Source: Burkholderia stabilis (GTDB lineage Bacteria; Pseudomonadota; Gammaproteobacteria; Burkholderiales; Burkholderiaceae). From it: a stretch of 64,000 nt of DNA. Position 1 is the first letter of the stretch, and each line of letters begins with the position of its first letter. Both the position numbers and the translations under genes were made by a program. Below the pieces are notes generated by a model, which saw only the letters and a list, made by a program, of their open reading frames with translations, was not told the DNA's origin and made no database searches. Below, piece after piece: positions 7,804-16,602 of this stretch. Location of the stretch: assembly GCF_001742165.1 (NCBI RefSeq), contig NZ_CP016444.1, forward strand, positions 62,001 through 126,000, written 5' to 3'.

Positions 7804-8847
7804 ATGACTGAACCGCATACCGCTCCCGCCTCCGCCGCCGACCGGCGCGAGATCTTCCTGAACCTCAACGAATCTCCGTTCGGCCTGTTCGACGAGGCCG
7901 AAGCCGCCGCCGCACACGCGCTCGCCGATGCGGGACGCTACCAGTTCCCGCTCGTCGAGCGGCTGCGCGACGCGATCGCCGCCATGCACGGCGTGCCGGC
8001 CGACTGGGTCTCCCTGTATCCGGGCTCGAACCGCGCGCTACATTACGCGACGCTCGCGTTCACCGCGCCCGACGCACCGCTCGTGCTCGCGAGCCCGGGC
8101 TACCCCGTCTGCGAACAGGCCGCCCGGCTCGCGAGCCGGCCGGTGCGCCATGTGCCGCTTCGCGCGGACGGCGCGCACGACGTCGCCGCGATGTGCGAAG
8201 CCGCGCCGCGCGGGCTGATCTATGTCGCGAACCCGAACAATCCGACCGGCACCGTGACGCCTCGCGACGCGCTGCGGCGCTTGCTGAGTGACCGCAGGCC
8301 CGGCGCGACCGTGCTCGTCGACGAAGCGTATATCGAGTACAGCGACGAACCGTCGATGCTCGACGCAGTGCCCACGCATCCAGGGCTGATCGTCGCGCGC
8401 ACGTTCTCGAAGATCTACGGGATGGCCGGCCTGCGGCTCGGCTATGCGGTCGCGCAACCCGACACCATCGCACGCATCCACAGCATGCCGCCGCACGACG
8501 TCCCCGCGCCAGCCGCTGCCGCCGCGCTCGCGAGTCTCGCGCTGCGCGACCGGCTCGGTGAGCGCAAGGCATACACGGCGGCCGGCCGCGACGACCTGAT
8601 CCGCTGGCTCTCCATGCGTGGCTTCGCGTGTATGCCGTCGCACGCGAACTGCGTGATGGTCGACCTCGGTCGCGCGGGGCTGCCCGTGATCGCCGCGCTG
8701 GCCGCGCGGGGCGTGTACGTGGGCCGGAGCTGGCCCGACATGCCGAACTGGATGCGCATCACGATCGGCGCGCGCGACGAAATGACCGCACTGAAAGAAG
8801 CGCTCGCGCACGTGCTCGCCGAATCGCCCGCTCGCGACGCCGCCTGA
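7804..8847 (+). CDS. class I/II PLP-dependent aminotransferase (HisC-like), kynurenine cluster
   Basis: 347 residues from MTEPHTAPAS. It shows the hallmarks of a fold-type I aminotransferase related to histidinol-phosphate aminotransferase: 'LNLNESPFG' near 20-27, 'YPGSNRAL' for the cofactor phosphate, 'NPNNPTGT' (143-150), 'DEAYIEY' (173-179) and the PLP lysine K203 in 'ARTFSKIYGMAGLRLG'. It lies 52 bases before a MoeB-ThiS fusion gene and upstream of tryptophan dioxygenase and kynurenine monooxygenase genes. A role in transaminating 3-hydroxykynurenine (to xanthurenate on cyclisation) is the natural inference, as for the aminotransferase of quinolobactin clusters. The substrate is not shown by the sequence. 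Confidence 0.85.
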   Translation: MTEPHTAPASAADRREIFLNLNESPFGLFDEAEAAAAHALADAGRYQFPLVERLRDAIAAMHGVPADWVSLYPGSNRALHYATLAFTAPDAPLVLASPGYPVCEQAARLASRPVRHVPLRADGAHDVAAMCEAAPRGLIYVANPNNPTGTVTPRDALRRLLSDRRPGATVLVDEAYIEYSDEPSMLDAVPTHPGLIVARTFSKIYGMAGLRLGYAVAQPDTIARIHSMPPHDVPAPAAAAALASLALRDRLGERKAYTAAGRDDLIRWLSMRGFACMPSHANCVMVDLGRAGLPVIAALAARGVYVGRSWPDMPNWMRITIGARDEMTALKEALAHVLAESPARDAA

Positions 8848-8899
8848 GCGTGCCGCCGCACCCACGCAGTTCCATGCAACCGACTCTCGCCGAGCCACC

Positions 8900-9274
8900 A
8901 TGAAACGGCCGCCTCTCGTCACCGAGCTTGCCCCGCTGTCCGCCGATGAGCCGACCTGCTACCGCCGGCACATCCTGCTGCCGGAAATCGGCCTCGTCGG
9001 CCAGCAGCGCCCGAAATCCACCCGCGCGCCGGCGGTCGGCGCCGGCGGTCTCGGCTCGCCCGCGCTGCGCTATCGCGCCGCCGCGGGCATCGGCTCGTTC
9101 GGGTCGACGTATCCGGGCCTGCTGCAACGGTTCGTCGAGCATGGCCGGCTGCACCGCTTCGTCAACGTCTACGTGAACGACGACGACGTCCGCTTCAAGG
9201 GCGGCCCGTCGGCCGCCGGCGCGGACGGCCACACCATCACGATCCTTCCGGCCGCCGCCGGGAGCCACCAATGA
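8900..9274 (+). CDS. MoeB/ThiF-like N-terminus fused to a ThiS/MoaD-like C-terminus (deletion remnant)
   Basis: 124 residues. Residues ~18-72 are the start of a MoeB/ThiF E1-like enzyme: 'YRRHILLPEIGLVGQQR', then 'GAGGLGSPALRY' (nucleotide-binding GxGGxG). From about residue 73 the sequence becomes the C-terminal two-thirds of a ThiS/MoaD-type sulfur carrier: 'YPGLLQRFVEHGRLHRFVNV', 'YVNDDDVRF' and 'ITILPAAAG'. The expected adenylation core of MoeB (about 200 residues) and the start of the carrier are absent. The terminal Gly-Gly is replaced by AAAGSHQ, so sulfur carrying is unlikely. Simplest reading: one in-frame deletion fused two neighbouring sulfur-transfer genes. Its stop overlaps the next start (ATGA), so it may persist for coupling. 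Confidence 0.7.
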   Translation: MKRPPLVTELAPLSADEPTCYRRHILLPEIGLVGQQRPKSTRAPAVGAGGLGSPALRYRAAAGIGSFGSTYPGLLQRFVEHGRLHRFVNVYVNDDDVRFKGGPSAAGADGHTITILPAAAGSHQ

Positions 9275-10155
9275 ACGCGACCGCCACGACGTCCCGCCTG
9301 CCCGAGGAGCCGATCATGCAGCAATGTCCTTTCATGAACCCGCCTGGCGCGGCCGCCGAGAAACCGCGGCCGGGGTTGCGCTACAGCGGCTATCTGCAGC
9401 TCGAGAGCCTGCTCGACAGCCAGTCGCCGTTGTCCGGCACGCACGACGAGATGCTGTTCATCATCCAGCACCAGACATCGGAACTGTGGATGAAGCTGCT
9501 GCTGCACGAGCTGACGCGCGCGTGCGCGCAACTACGCGCATCGCAGCTGCCGCAGGCGTCGAAGACGATCGCCCGCGCGCAGCGGACGATGGAGCATCTC
9601 GTGCATGGCTGGAACGTGCTCGCGACGCTCACGCCGGTCGAATTTCTCGCGATGCGCCCGGCGCTCGGCTCGGCGTCCGGCCAGCAGTCGTTCCAGTTCC
9701 GCGAGATCGAGTTCCTGCTCGGCAACAAGAACCCGGCGGTGATCGGCGATCACGATGCGCACCCGGCCGCACGCGAAGCGCTGCTCACGCGGCTGCATGA
9801 GCCGTCGCTGTACGACGAGGCGATCGGCGCGCTGGCGCGTGCGGGTTTTGCGATCTGCCGCACACGGCTCGACGCCGATCAGGCCAGACCGAGCCGCTAC
9901 GACGCGTCCGTCGAAGCCGCCTGGTGCGCGGTGTACCGCGATACGGACACGCACTGGGCACTGTACGACCTCGGCGAACGCCTGATCGATCTCGAGGAAG
10001 GCGTGCGCCAGTGGCGCTTCCGCCATATCGGCACCGTCGAGCGCACGATCGGCCTGCGTCGCGGCACGGCTGGCAGCGACGGTGCGAGCTACCTGCGCCG
10101 GACGCTCGACATCGTGCTGTTCCCCGAGCTGTGGCAGATGCGCTCGACGCTCTGA
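9271..10155 (+). CDS. kynA: tryptophan 2,3-dioxygenase
   Basis: 294 residues (family ~270-300). A cytoplasmic haem enzyme that opens the indole ring of L-Trp to N-formylkynurenine. Visible landmarks: 'GTHDEMLFIIQHQTSELWMK' with the substrate-base histidine, 'QSFQFREIEFLLGNK', and the proximal haem ligand H252 in 'QWRFRHIGTVERTIG'. The C-terminal loop 'GSDGASYLR' corresponds to the substrate-closing 'GTGGS.G..YL' loop, slightly altered. The start overlaps the stop of the upstream fusion gene (ATGA); ATG 9316 (MQQCPF) is an alternative. Followed after 26 bases by the kynurenine monooxygenase. No formamidase (kynB) or kynureninase (kynU) gene is nearby, so this is probably a dedicated second copy. 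Confidence 0.95.
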   Translation: MNATATTSRLPEEPIMQQCPFMNPPGAAAEKPRPGLRYSGYLQLESLLDSQSPLSGTHDEMLFIIQHQTSELWMKLLLHELTRACAQLRASQLPQASKTIARAQRTMEHLVHGWNVLATLTPVEFLAMRPALGSASGQQSFQFREIEFLLGNKNPAVIGDHDAHPAAREALLTRLHEPSLYDEAIGALARAGFAICRTRLDADQARPSRYDASVEAAWCAVYRDTDTHWALYDLGERLIDLEEGVRQWRFRHIGTVERTIGLRRGTAGSDGASYLRRTLDIVLFPELWQMRSTL

Positions 10156-10181
10156 TTCCCGCCCCTGCCCGAGCCATCGAC

Positions 10182-11576
10182 ATGCACGATACGATCACTT
10201 CCTCTCCCGGCCGGCCCGCGTCGCGCGGGCGTCTCGCGATCGCCGGCGCGGGCCTCGCAGGCTCGCTCGCCGCGTGCCTGCTCGCGGCGGGCGGCTGGCG
10301 CGTCGACGTCTTCGAGCGACGCGCCGACCCGCGACGCCACGGCGATGCGGGCGGTCGCTCGATCAATCTCGCGCTCGCGGAGCGCGGCATCCACGCGCTG
10401 CGCGCCGCACAGCTCGACGTCGAGACGATGCGCCACACCGTCGCGATGCGCGGCCGCATGGTGCACATGCCCGGCGACTTTCCGCACTTGCAGCCGTACG
10501 GGCGCGAGCCGGCCGACGTGATCCGCTCGATCCATCGCGGCCGCCTGAACCGGCTCCTGCTCGACGCGGCCGAGCGCGCCGGCGCACGCGTGCATCACGG
10601 CTCGGCCGTCGAACACGTCGATTGCGACACTCGCGAGCTGATCCTCACGAACGGGCACCGCGCGGCCTTCGACCTGCTGATCGGCGCGGACGGCGCGGAT
10701 TCGCGCGTCCGCGCCGCGATGTCACGCACCGTCGATCTCGGCATCGATTGCGAACGGCAACCGCACGGCTACAAGGAGCTGGAAATTCCCGCAGCGCCCG
10801 GCGGCGGCTTTCGCATCGAGCCCCATGCGCTTCACCTGTGGCCACGCGGCGGCTACATGTGCATCGCGTTGCCGAATGTCGAAGGCAGCTTCACCACGAC
10901 GCTGTTCCTGCCGGTCGAGGCAGATGGCGACGCCGGCACGCCGGCCTTCGCGCAACTGCCCGATGGCCGCGCCGCGCGACGGTTGTTCGAGCGGGTGTTC
11001 CCCGACCTGTCCGCGCACGTGCCGGCGCTCGAAGCCGATTTCGACGCGCATCCGGTCGGCTCGCTCGCCACGCTGCGGCTGCGACGCTGGCACGCGCACG
11101 GGCACACGGTGCTGCTCGGCGACGCGGCGCACGCGATGGTGCCGTTCCACGGCCAGGGAATGAACTGCGCACTGGAGGACGCCGTGGCACTGGTGCGCCA
11201 GCTCGACGCGCATCCCGATGACAGGCAGGCCGCGCTCGACGCGTTCGAGGCCGAGCGCCGTCCGAATGCGCTGGCGATCCAGGCGATGGCGCTCGAGAAC
11301 TACGTCGAGATGCGCGCGCGGGTCGCGACACCCGGATATGCGCTCGAACGCGAACTGTCCGCATGGCTTGCCGAGCATCACCCTGCGCGCTTCGTGCCGC
11401 GCTACAGCATGGTGACGTTCCTGCGCGTGCCCTATGCGCTCGCGTACGAACGCGGCAAGATCCAGGCCGACATCCTGCGGGCCGGCACCGCCGGCTGCAA
11501 CGCGTTCCGGCAGATCGACTTGCACGCGGTCGAGCGCGACCTGTTCGAACGCCTGCCCGAGCTGTCCGCCGCATGA
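10182..11576 (+). CDS. kmo: kynurenine 3-monooxygenase (FAD-dependent)
   Basis: 464 residues, the normal length. It hydroxylates L-kynurenine to 3-hydroxykynurenine with NADPH and O2. The N-terminal Rossmann motif is 'LAIAGAGLAGSLAACLLA' followed by the acidic 'VDVFERRADPR'; the second FAD motif is 'VLLGDAAHAMVPFHGQGMN'. Kynurenine-binding regions 'GGRSINLALAERG' and the conserved 'ENYVEMR' are present. Start MHDTITSS at 10182, 26 bases after kynA. With the aminotransferase the trio would convert tryptophan (plus a formamidase from elsewhere) to xanthurenic acid, a core of quinolobactin-type siderophores. A strong hairpin downstream ends the operon. Confidence 0.93.
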   Translation: MHDTITSSPGRPASRGRLAIAGAGLAGSLAACLLAAGGWRVDVFERRADPRRHGDAGGRSINLALAERGIHALRAAQLDVETMRHTVAMRGRMVHMPGDFPHLQPYGREPADVIRSIHRGRLNRLLLDAAERAGARVHHGSAVEHVDCDTRELILTNGHRAAFDLLIGADGADSRVRAAMSRTVDLGIDCERQPHGYKELEIPAAPGGGFRIEPHALHLWPRGGYMCIALPNVEGSFTTTLFLPVEADGDAGTPAFAQLPDGRAARRLFERVFPDLSAHVPALEADFDAHPVGSLATLRLRRWHAHGHTVLLGDAAHAMVPFHGQGMNCALEDAVALVRQLDAHPDDRQAALDAFEAERRPNALAIQAMALENYVEMRARVATPGYALERELSAWLAEHHPARFVPRYSMVTFLRVPYALAYERGKIQADILRAGTAGCNAFRQIDLHAVERDLFERLPELSAA

Positions 11577-11733
11577 GCGCCGACGCGATCTTGCCCGGCA
11601 CGGCACGGCTCGCATGGGCAGCGCACTGTCGCCCATTGCCGGCCGGCCGCATGTGCGCCCGGTCCTGACGACCTGGGCGTCGGTCTGTCTGCCGCCTGAC
11701 CGCCGGCCGCCGGGGCATAGCATTGAACGCGAA

Positions 11734-11765
11734 TGGCCCGGGGCCTGAAAACGGACCCCGGGCCA
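11734..11765 (+). terminator. hairpin after the kynurenine operon
   Basis: TGGCCCGGGG and CCCCGGGCCA form a perfect 10-bp stem around a 12-base loop, 157 bases past the kmo stop and between convergent kmo and the adhesin gene. There is no long T-run, so termination strength is uncertain; it may serve both directions. Confidence 0.55.
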
Positions 11766-11838
11766 CCAATCGACTACAGGGCCGGGCGCTGCATGCATCA
11801 CCCGGCACCCCGCATCGCTCAACGCTGCGCGCCCCGCA

Positions 11839-14800
11839 TCAGAACTGATACCCCGCGCCCACGACCGCGCCGAAGTCCGACCGCGTGTTGCCCGTCACCG
11901 ATGCCTTGACGACCCAGCGGTTGCTCTCCGTCACGTACGAGTAGCCGGCGGCAAAGCCCTGCTGGCCGTGATAGTTCGACGTAGCCGCCGACACCATCGA
12001 GCGCCCCGCGCCGGTCGGCTGCGGCAAGCCGGCCACCGCCATCGCCGAGGCCACACCGCCGTACATGTCCTTCTTCAGGTCGTTGAACGAGTTGTACACC
12101 TGCCCGATGCGCTGGTCGGTGTAGCCCTTCGCCTGCGTCGAAGCAGCCGAGAGGTTGTCGTTCAACTGCTGCACGTTCACCGCGTCGGTCGGCGCCGTCC
12201 CGGCCGCGACGTTCGTGATCTGGCGCTCGCTGCCCTTCGCGCCGACCGAGAACGAATTGTCGCGATCGGCGACGGAGCCCTGGCCGACCGCCACCGCGTT
12301 CTTGCCGGTTGCGGTCGCCGTCGACCCGATCGAACCCGCATCGGCCCGCGCGATCCACGTCGTGTTCGCATCGGTCGCCGCCGCACGGACCTTGTCGTTG
12401 GCCGCGGCGTTCTGCAGCGCGGTGTTGAATTGGCCCATGTTGACCGCGTCGTTGGCGTTCACGCCCGCCGCGACGCCGGTCAGCACGCGGTCGCCGGCCG
12501 TGCCGGAGAAATTCACGCTGGTGCCGCCGGAGTCCTTCCCGACCGTGATCGCGCCGTTCGGGTCCTGCTGCTGCACGAGGCCGGCCTTGCCGTTCGCGAT
12601 GTTGGTGACGCTCCCCTGCAGGTTCGTGATGTCGGTCGTGTTCTTCGCGACCTGCTGGTTGGTCGCGTAGAGCTGCGAGCCGTTCACCGCATCCGTGCTG
12701 GTTGCGCTGAGCGTACCGGCCTGCACGTTGGTGATGCGCGTGCCGCCGGCGCCGCCGAGCGTGATCGAGCTCTTCGAGCTGTCGTCGTACTGCACCGCGA
12801 GCGCGCCGAGCTGGTTGAGATTCGACTGCACGGCCTTCAACTGCTTCACGTTCACCGCGTCCGTATCGTCGGTGCCCGCCGCGACGTTCTTGAGCACGAC
12901 GGCCGCGTTCGTGTCGCCACCGATGAGCGACACCGAGTTCAACCGGTTGCCGCTCGCGTCGACGTCGTACTTGACGACGTTCTTCACGGCCTCGCCGGCC
13001 TGGTTCGACACCTGCGAGATCTGCTGCTCGAGCGTGGATTTCACGCCCGACAGCTGCCCGCCGTTCACCGCGTCCGTGCTACCCGCGGCGACGTTGCCGT
13101 CGGCCACGTTCGTCAGCTTCGTCGCCGCGCCGCCCCACGCCGCACTGTATGCGCCGAGCTTCGGATCGAACTGCAGCGCGTCCTGTTGCAGCCCGGCGAT
13201 CGCCGCCGTATTGCCGGCGATGTTCGTCTCGGCGTTGCCGATGCGCGTTTCGTGATTCTCGAGCGTCGTCGTATTGCTGCCGACGCGGCCGTCGAGGTTC
13301 GTGAGCGCGTCGCCGACATTGTTGAACGAGCCGCCGCCCACCTTGTAGGCCGGCGCGGTGATCGAGCCGTCCGGATTGGCCGTCGCACCGCCGCCGAGCG
13401 CGGCCACGGTGCCGTCGGTCGCGCGGCGCAATTGCGCGCCGTTCACCGCGTCCGTGCTGCCGGCCGCCACGTTGCCTTCCGCGACGTTGGTCAGCCGCAC
13501 CGGGCTCCCGCCGTTGCCCGCACCGAGCGAAACCTGGCGCTTGCTCGCATCGTCGTACTTCACGGCCAGCGCATCGAGCTGGCTCGTGCCGTCATGAATC
13601 GCCGCGGTCAGCTGATCGACGTTGACCGCGTCCGTCCCGCTCTTGCCGGCCGCGACGTTGCTGATGCGTTGCGGGCCGTTGCCGCCGTGGCTCGCATCGT
13701 AGGCGCCGAGGCCCGGGTTCCACTGGAGCGCGTCCTGCTGCAGCGCCGCGATGTTGCCCGTGTTCGTCGTCACCTGGTTGCCGAGCGTCGTCACGTTGTT
13801 GCTCACGTTCGTGATCGACTGATTGAGCGTGTCGGTCGCCTTGCCGAGCTGCCCCACGTTCACCGCATCGTTCGTTGCGGTGCCGTCCGCGACGTTGTGC
13901 AGGCCGACCGGCGCCGGCGCGCCCTTGCCGCCGAGCGTGACGCCGCCGTGCGCGTCGTCGTCGTACTGCACGGCGTTCTTCGTCGCGTTGCCGATCTGGC
14001 TGGTGATCGACGTGCTCAGGTTGCCGAGCGTCGTGCTGATGTTGTTCGTCACGCTCGTGCTGAGCGATGCAAGGCCGCCGCTCAGTTGCCCGAGGTTGAC
14101 GGCGTCGTGCGCGCTCTGGCCGTCGGCGACATTGTGCAATGTCGTGCCGTTCGGGCCGGCGAACGTCACCGAGTCGAACCCGCTCTGGCCGTCGTACTTC
14201 ACGTTGCGCGTATCGGCCGCCTGCAGGTTGCCGATGTTCGACGACGCCGTGCTCAGCGACGTGTTGATGCCGGACACGCTGTTCTGCAGGTTCGTGATGT
14301 TCGACGCCGCCGTCGAGATCGACGTCTGCAGCGGTGCGACGCTGCCCTTCAACTGGCCGACGTTCACCGCGTCGGTATCGGCCACGCCGGCCGCGACGCC
14401 GCCGATCGTGGTGCCGCCGGCACCGTCGAGCGCGATCGCCGCATGCGAATCGTCGGTGTATTTCACGACGTTCTTCGTCGCCGAAACGATGCTCGTGCTA
14501 AGGCTGTTGCCGACGGTGGTCACGCGCTGGTCGACGTTCGTGATCGACGTCGACAGCGAATTGCCGACCGACGTCACGCGCGCGTCGACGTTGCCGATGC
14601 TCGTGCTGAGCGTACCGTTCACGTTCTTCAGCTGCTGCACGTTGACGGCGTCCGTATCGGCCGCGCCAGCCGCGACGTTCTTGAGCTGGCGCTCTTTGCC
14701 GACAGCCCCGAACGACACCGCGCCGCCGACCGGCGCGGCCGTGCCGCCGAACACGGGCGTGCCGCCATTGTTCGCGCCGACGCTGCCCGACCCGATCGCG

Positions 14801-15456
14801 ATCTGGTTGTTGTCGTTCGTCTGCGCGCCCGCGCCGATCGCCACCGACTGCGTGCCGCCGGCGCGCGTCTGCGTGGCCGCGTCGTACGCGGCGCCGTTCG
14901 ATACGCCGTCGCTGGACGTCGGGTTCGCGCCGCCGATCGCCACCGAGCGATCGCCGCTCGCCAGCGCCGAGTGGCCGAGTGCGATCGAACTCGTGCCGTG
15001 CGCATCCGCGACGTTGCCGAGCGCCATCGAGAAATCGCCGACCGCCGCCGACTGGCGGCCGATCGCGAGCGCCGTATTGCCCTGCGCGAGCGCCACCGTG
15101 CCGATCGCCGTCGCCGAGTTCGCCAGTGCCTGCGAGCCGACCCCGATCGCAATCGAACCGCCGGTGCTGGCGCCGCCGCCATTGCTGCTCGCATTCGATT
15201 GATCGCCGATCGCGATGCCGCTGGTGCCGGCCTTCGCGTTCGTGCCCATCGTGACGTTCGCGTTGCTCACCGCGACGTAACTCCCGCTCTTCGTTGCCAC
15301 GCAAAGCGGGTTCGTCCCGTCGATGCACTGCCCGTTCAGCGCGTTGTCCGGGTTGCCGCGATCGACGAAATTGTCCGCGTGTGCGGCTCCCGCGATCAGG
15401 ACACCCGCGCCCGTGAACATGGCGGCGACGAGCGCCGAAATCTGATTCCTCTTCAT
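11839..15456 (-). CDS. trimeric autotransporter adhesin (YadA-like)
   Basis: 1205 residues. Signal peptide ~1-27 (MKRNQISALVAAM...AHA). The head, ~70-200, is built of YadA/Hia-type left-handed roll repeats ('SIAIGVGSQALANSATAIG', 'NTALAIGRQSAAVGDFSMALG'). A neck motif follows: 'ERQLKNVAAGAADTDAVNVQ'. A long stalk of many 'NVAAG..DTDAVNV.QL' necks alternates with coiled coil and 'VKYD...A.I.LGG' inserts. The C-terminal ~75 residues form the YadA membrane anchor ending 'GAVVGAGYQF' with terminal Phe. Trimers insert in the outer membrane and mediate adhesion, serum resistance or autoaggregation. There is no extended signal peptide region. It is preceded by a ~1.1-kb AT-rich region and then a response regulator that may control it. 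Confidence 0.95.
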   Translation of the reverse strand: MKRNQISALVAAMFTGAGVLIAGAAHADNFVDRGNPDNALNGQCIDGTNPLCVATKSGSYVAVSNANVTMGTNAKAGTSGIAIGDQSNASSNGGGASTGGSIAIGVGSQALANSATAIGTVALAQGNTALAIGRQSAAVGDFSMALGNVADAHGTSSIALGHSALASGDRSVAIGGANPTSSDGVSNGAAYDAATQTRAGGTQSVAIGAGAQTNDNNQIAIGSGSVGANNGGTPVFGGTAAPVGGAVSFGAVGKERQLKNVAAGAADTDAVNVQQLKNVNGTLSTSIGNVDARVTSVGNSLSTSITNVDQRVTTVGNSLSTSIVSATKNVVKYTDDSHAAIALDGAGGTTIGGVAAGVADTDAVNVGQLKGSVAPLQTSISTAASNITNLQNSVSGINTSLSTASSNIGNLQAADTRNVKYDGQSGFDSVTFAGPNGTTLHNVADGQSAHDAVNLGQLSGGLASLSTSVTNNISTTLGNLSTSITSQIGNATKNAVQYDDDAHGGVTLGGKGAPAPVGLHNVADGTATNDAVNVGQLGKATDTLNQSITNVSNNVTTLGNQVTTNTGNIAALQQDALQWNPGLGAYDASHGGNGPQRISNVAAGKSGTDAVNVDQLTAAIHDGTSQLDALAVKYDDASKRQVSLGAGNGGSPVRLTNVAEGNVAAGSTDAVNGAQLRRATDGTVAALGGGATANPDGSITAPAYKVGGGSFNNVGDALTNLDGRVGSNTTTLENHETRIGNAETNIAGNTAAIAGLQQDALQFDPKLGAYSAAWGGAATKLTNVADGNVAAGSTDAVNGGQLSGVKSTLEQQISQVSNQAGEAVKNVVKYDVDASGNRLNSVSLIGGDTNAAVVLKNVAAGTDDTDAVNVKQLKAVQSNLNQLGALAVQYDDSSKSSITLGGAGGTRITNVQAGTLSATSTDAVNGSQLYATNQQVAKNTTDITNLQGSVTNIANGKAGLVQQQDPNGAITVGKDSGGTSVNFSGTAGDRVLTGVAAGVNANDAVNMGQFNTALQNAAANDKVRAAATDANTTWIARADAGSIGSTATATGKNAVAVGQGSVADRDNSFSVGAKGSERQITNVAAGTAPTDAVNVQQLNDNLSAASTQAKGYTDQRIGQVYNSFNDLKKDMYGGVASAMAVAGLPQPTGAGRSMVSAATSNYHGQQGFAAGYSYVTESNRWVVKASVTGNTRSDFGAVVGAGYQF

Positions 15457-16602
15457 GGTCTTCTGCTCCGTTGTGTAGCGTCTGGTTTGAATACGGACTG
15501 CTTACTTTTATTGACAGCTTCGACTTCGATTGCGACTCCGGCTCGGAACGGTTTTCGACGCCGTGCCTGGCCATGTCGAACGCGACATGCAACGGCCGCG
15601 CGTTTCGACAGGCGTTCAAAGGCCACGGGCATGCCGTTCTTTTGACGACCCGTTCCGTTAATTCGACTGATACGACTTGACCATTAGGGATGCATATTTT
15701 TGTTTATGGACGAGTTCCTCCCCGACTGAATCCGGAGATTCAACCCGCCGTTATAAACATCCCGAATTTGATGTCGCGCTGCCCGCGACCCATCCTGCTT
15801 CTTTTATTTCATCTCCCGTGACCGGATTTTCGTTTCCGGGCGGCAGACGTTCGATGGACATCCATCAATTGATGAATCAGGCATCGACCCACGCAACGCC
15901 CGTTACATCCCGCTGCGCCGGCCGCGGGCTTGACACACCCGCATCCAAAGTTCGGACGAATTATGAGACACGATCTCCGATAATTGAAGGCAGCATTGTT
16001 TATAGATTGTAAAATTCAATGAATTCAAATGGTTATGTGAAAATTTACTCATTCGCAAACGATTCCACGCTCACGCCAATAATGAAAATGTTTTTTGCGA
16101 CGGATAAAGGCTTTGCTGGAGCGGATTTAAATCAAATCAGGGTAAACACGACCCTGTCAAAATCAGACAGATTTCGCAAGCACATGCCGGGCACAAATGA
16201 ATCCGCCACGCATTGACAGAAATCAATTCGGCGCCGCAGCGGTCGTGCGCTGCATCTCATGACAAAAATGCGGAAAACGAAATGAGATGAATAGACGCCC
16301 ATCATCTGGCGAGAATCAAAATATGCTTCTACAATTCCGCTCGCGGCGATACCGGCAGTCGAGACCATTTCCGGCGCAGCAGCGGAAACGCTTCACGGCT
16401 TTACCGGCCAGGTGATCAAAACAACGAACGCCGGGTATTACACCGACCTGTTGCCCGCCACGCGATCCGGCGAAATTCGAATGTCGATGCGAGCGCACGA
16501 TGCATTCGTGCGTCGTCATGGCGCGGCTTCCGGCGATTATCCCGAACCGTGTCCGGCCGCCCGCCAGAACGCAGCCAGCAGCCTTTCCCGAACAGGTGCA
16601 CG
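15457..16602. promoter_or_regulatory. ~1.1-kb AT-rich intergenic region between adhesin and response regulator
   Basis: Markedly more AT-rich than its surroundings, especially ~15690-16330. Short open frames occur (for example a 65-codon frame at 16019-16216) but none has a recognisable domain or good ribosome binding site. It must hold the promoters of both divergent genes. Such AT-rich DNA upstream of an adhesin is a typical H-NS-like silencing target in Burkholderia; that is inference. Confidence 0.4.

Noticed and set aside
11968..15645. 1225-codon open frame antisense to the trimeric autotransporter
   Set aside because: Arg/Asp/Val-rich composition typical of a shadow frame in GC-rich DNA; the minus-strand adhesin has signal peptide, repeats and anchor.
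16019..16216. 65-codon frame in the AT-rich region
   Set aside because: No ribosome binding site or recognisable domain; frame lengths like this are expected in such sequence.
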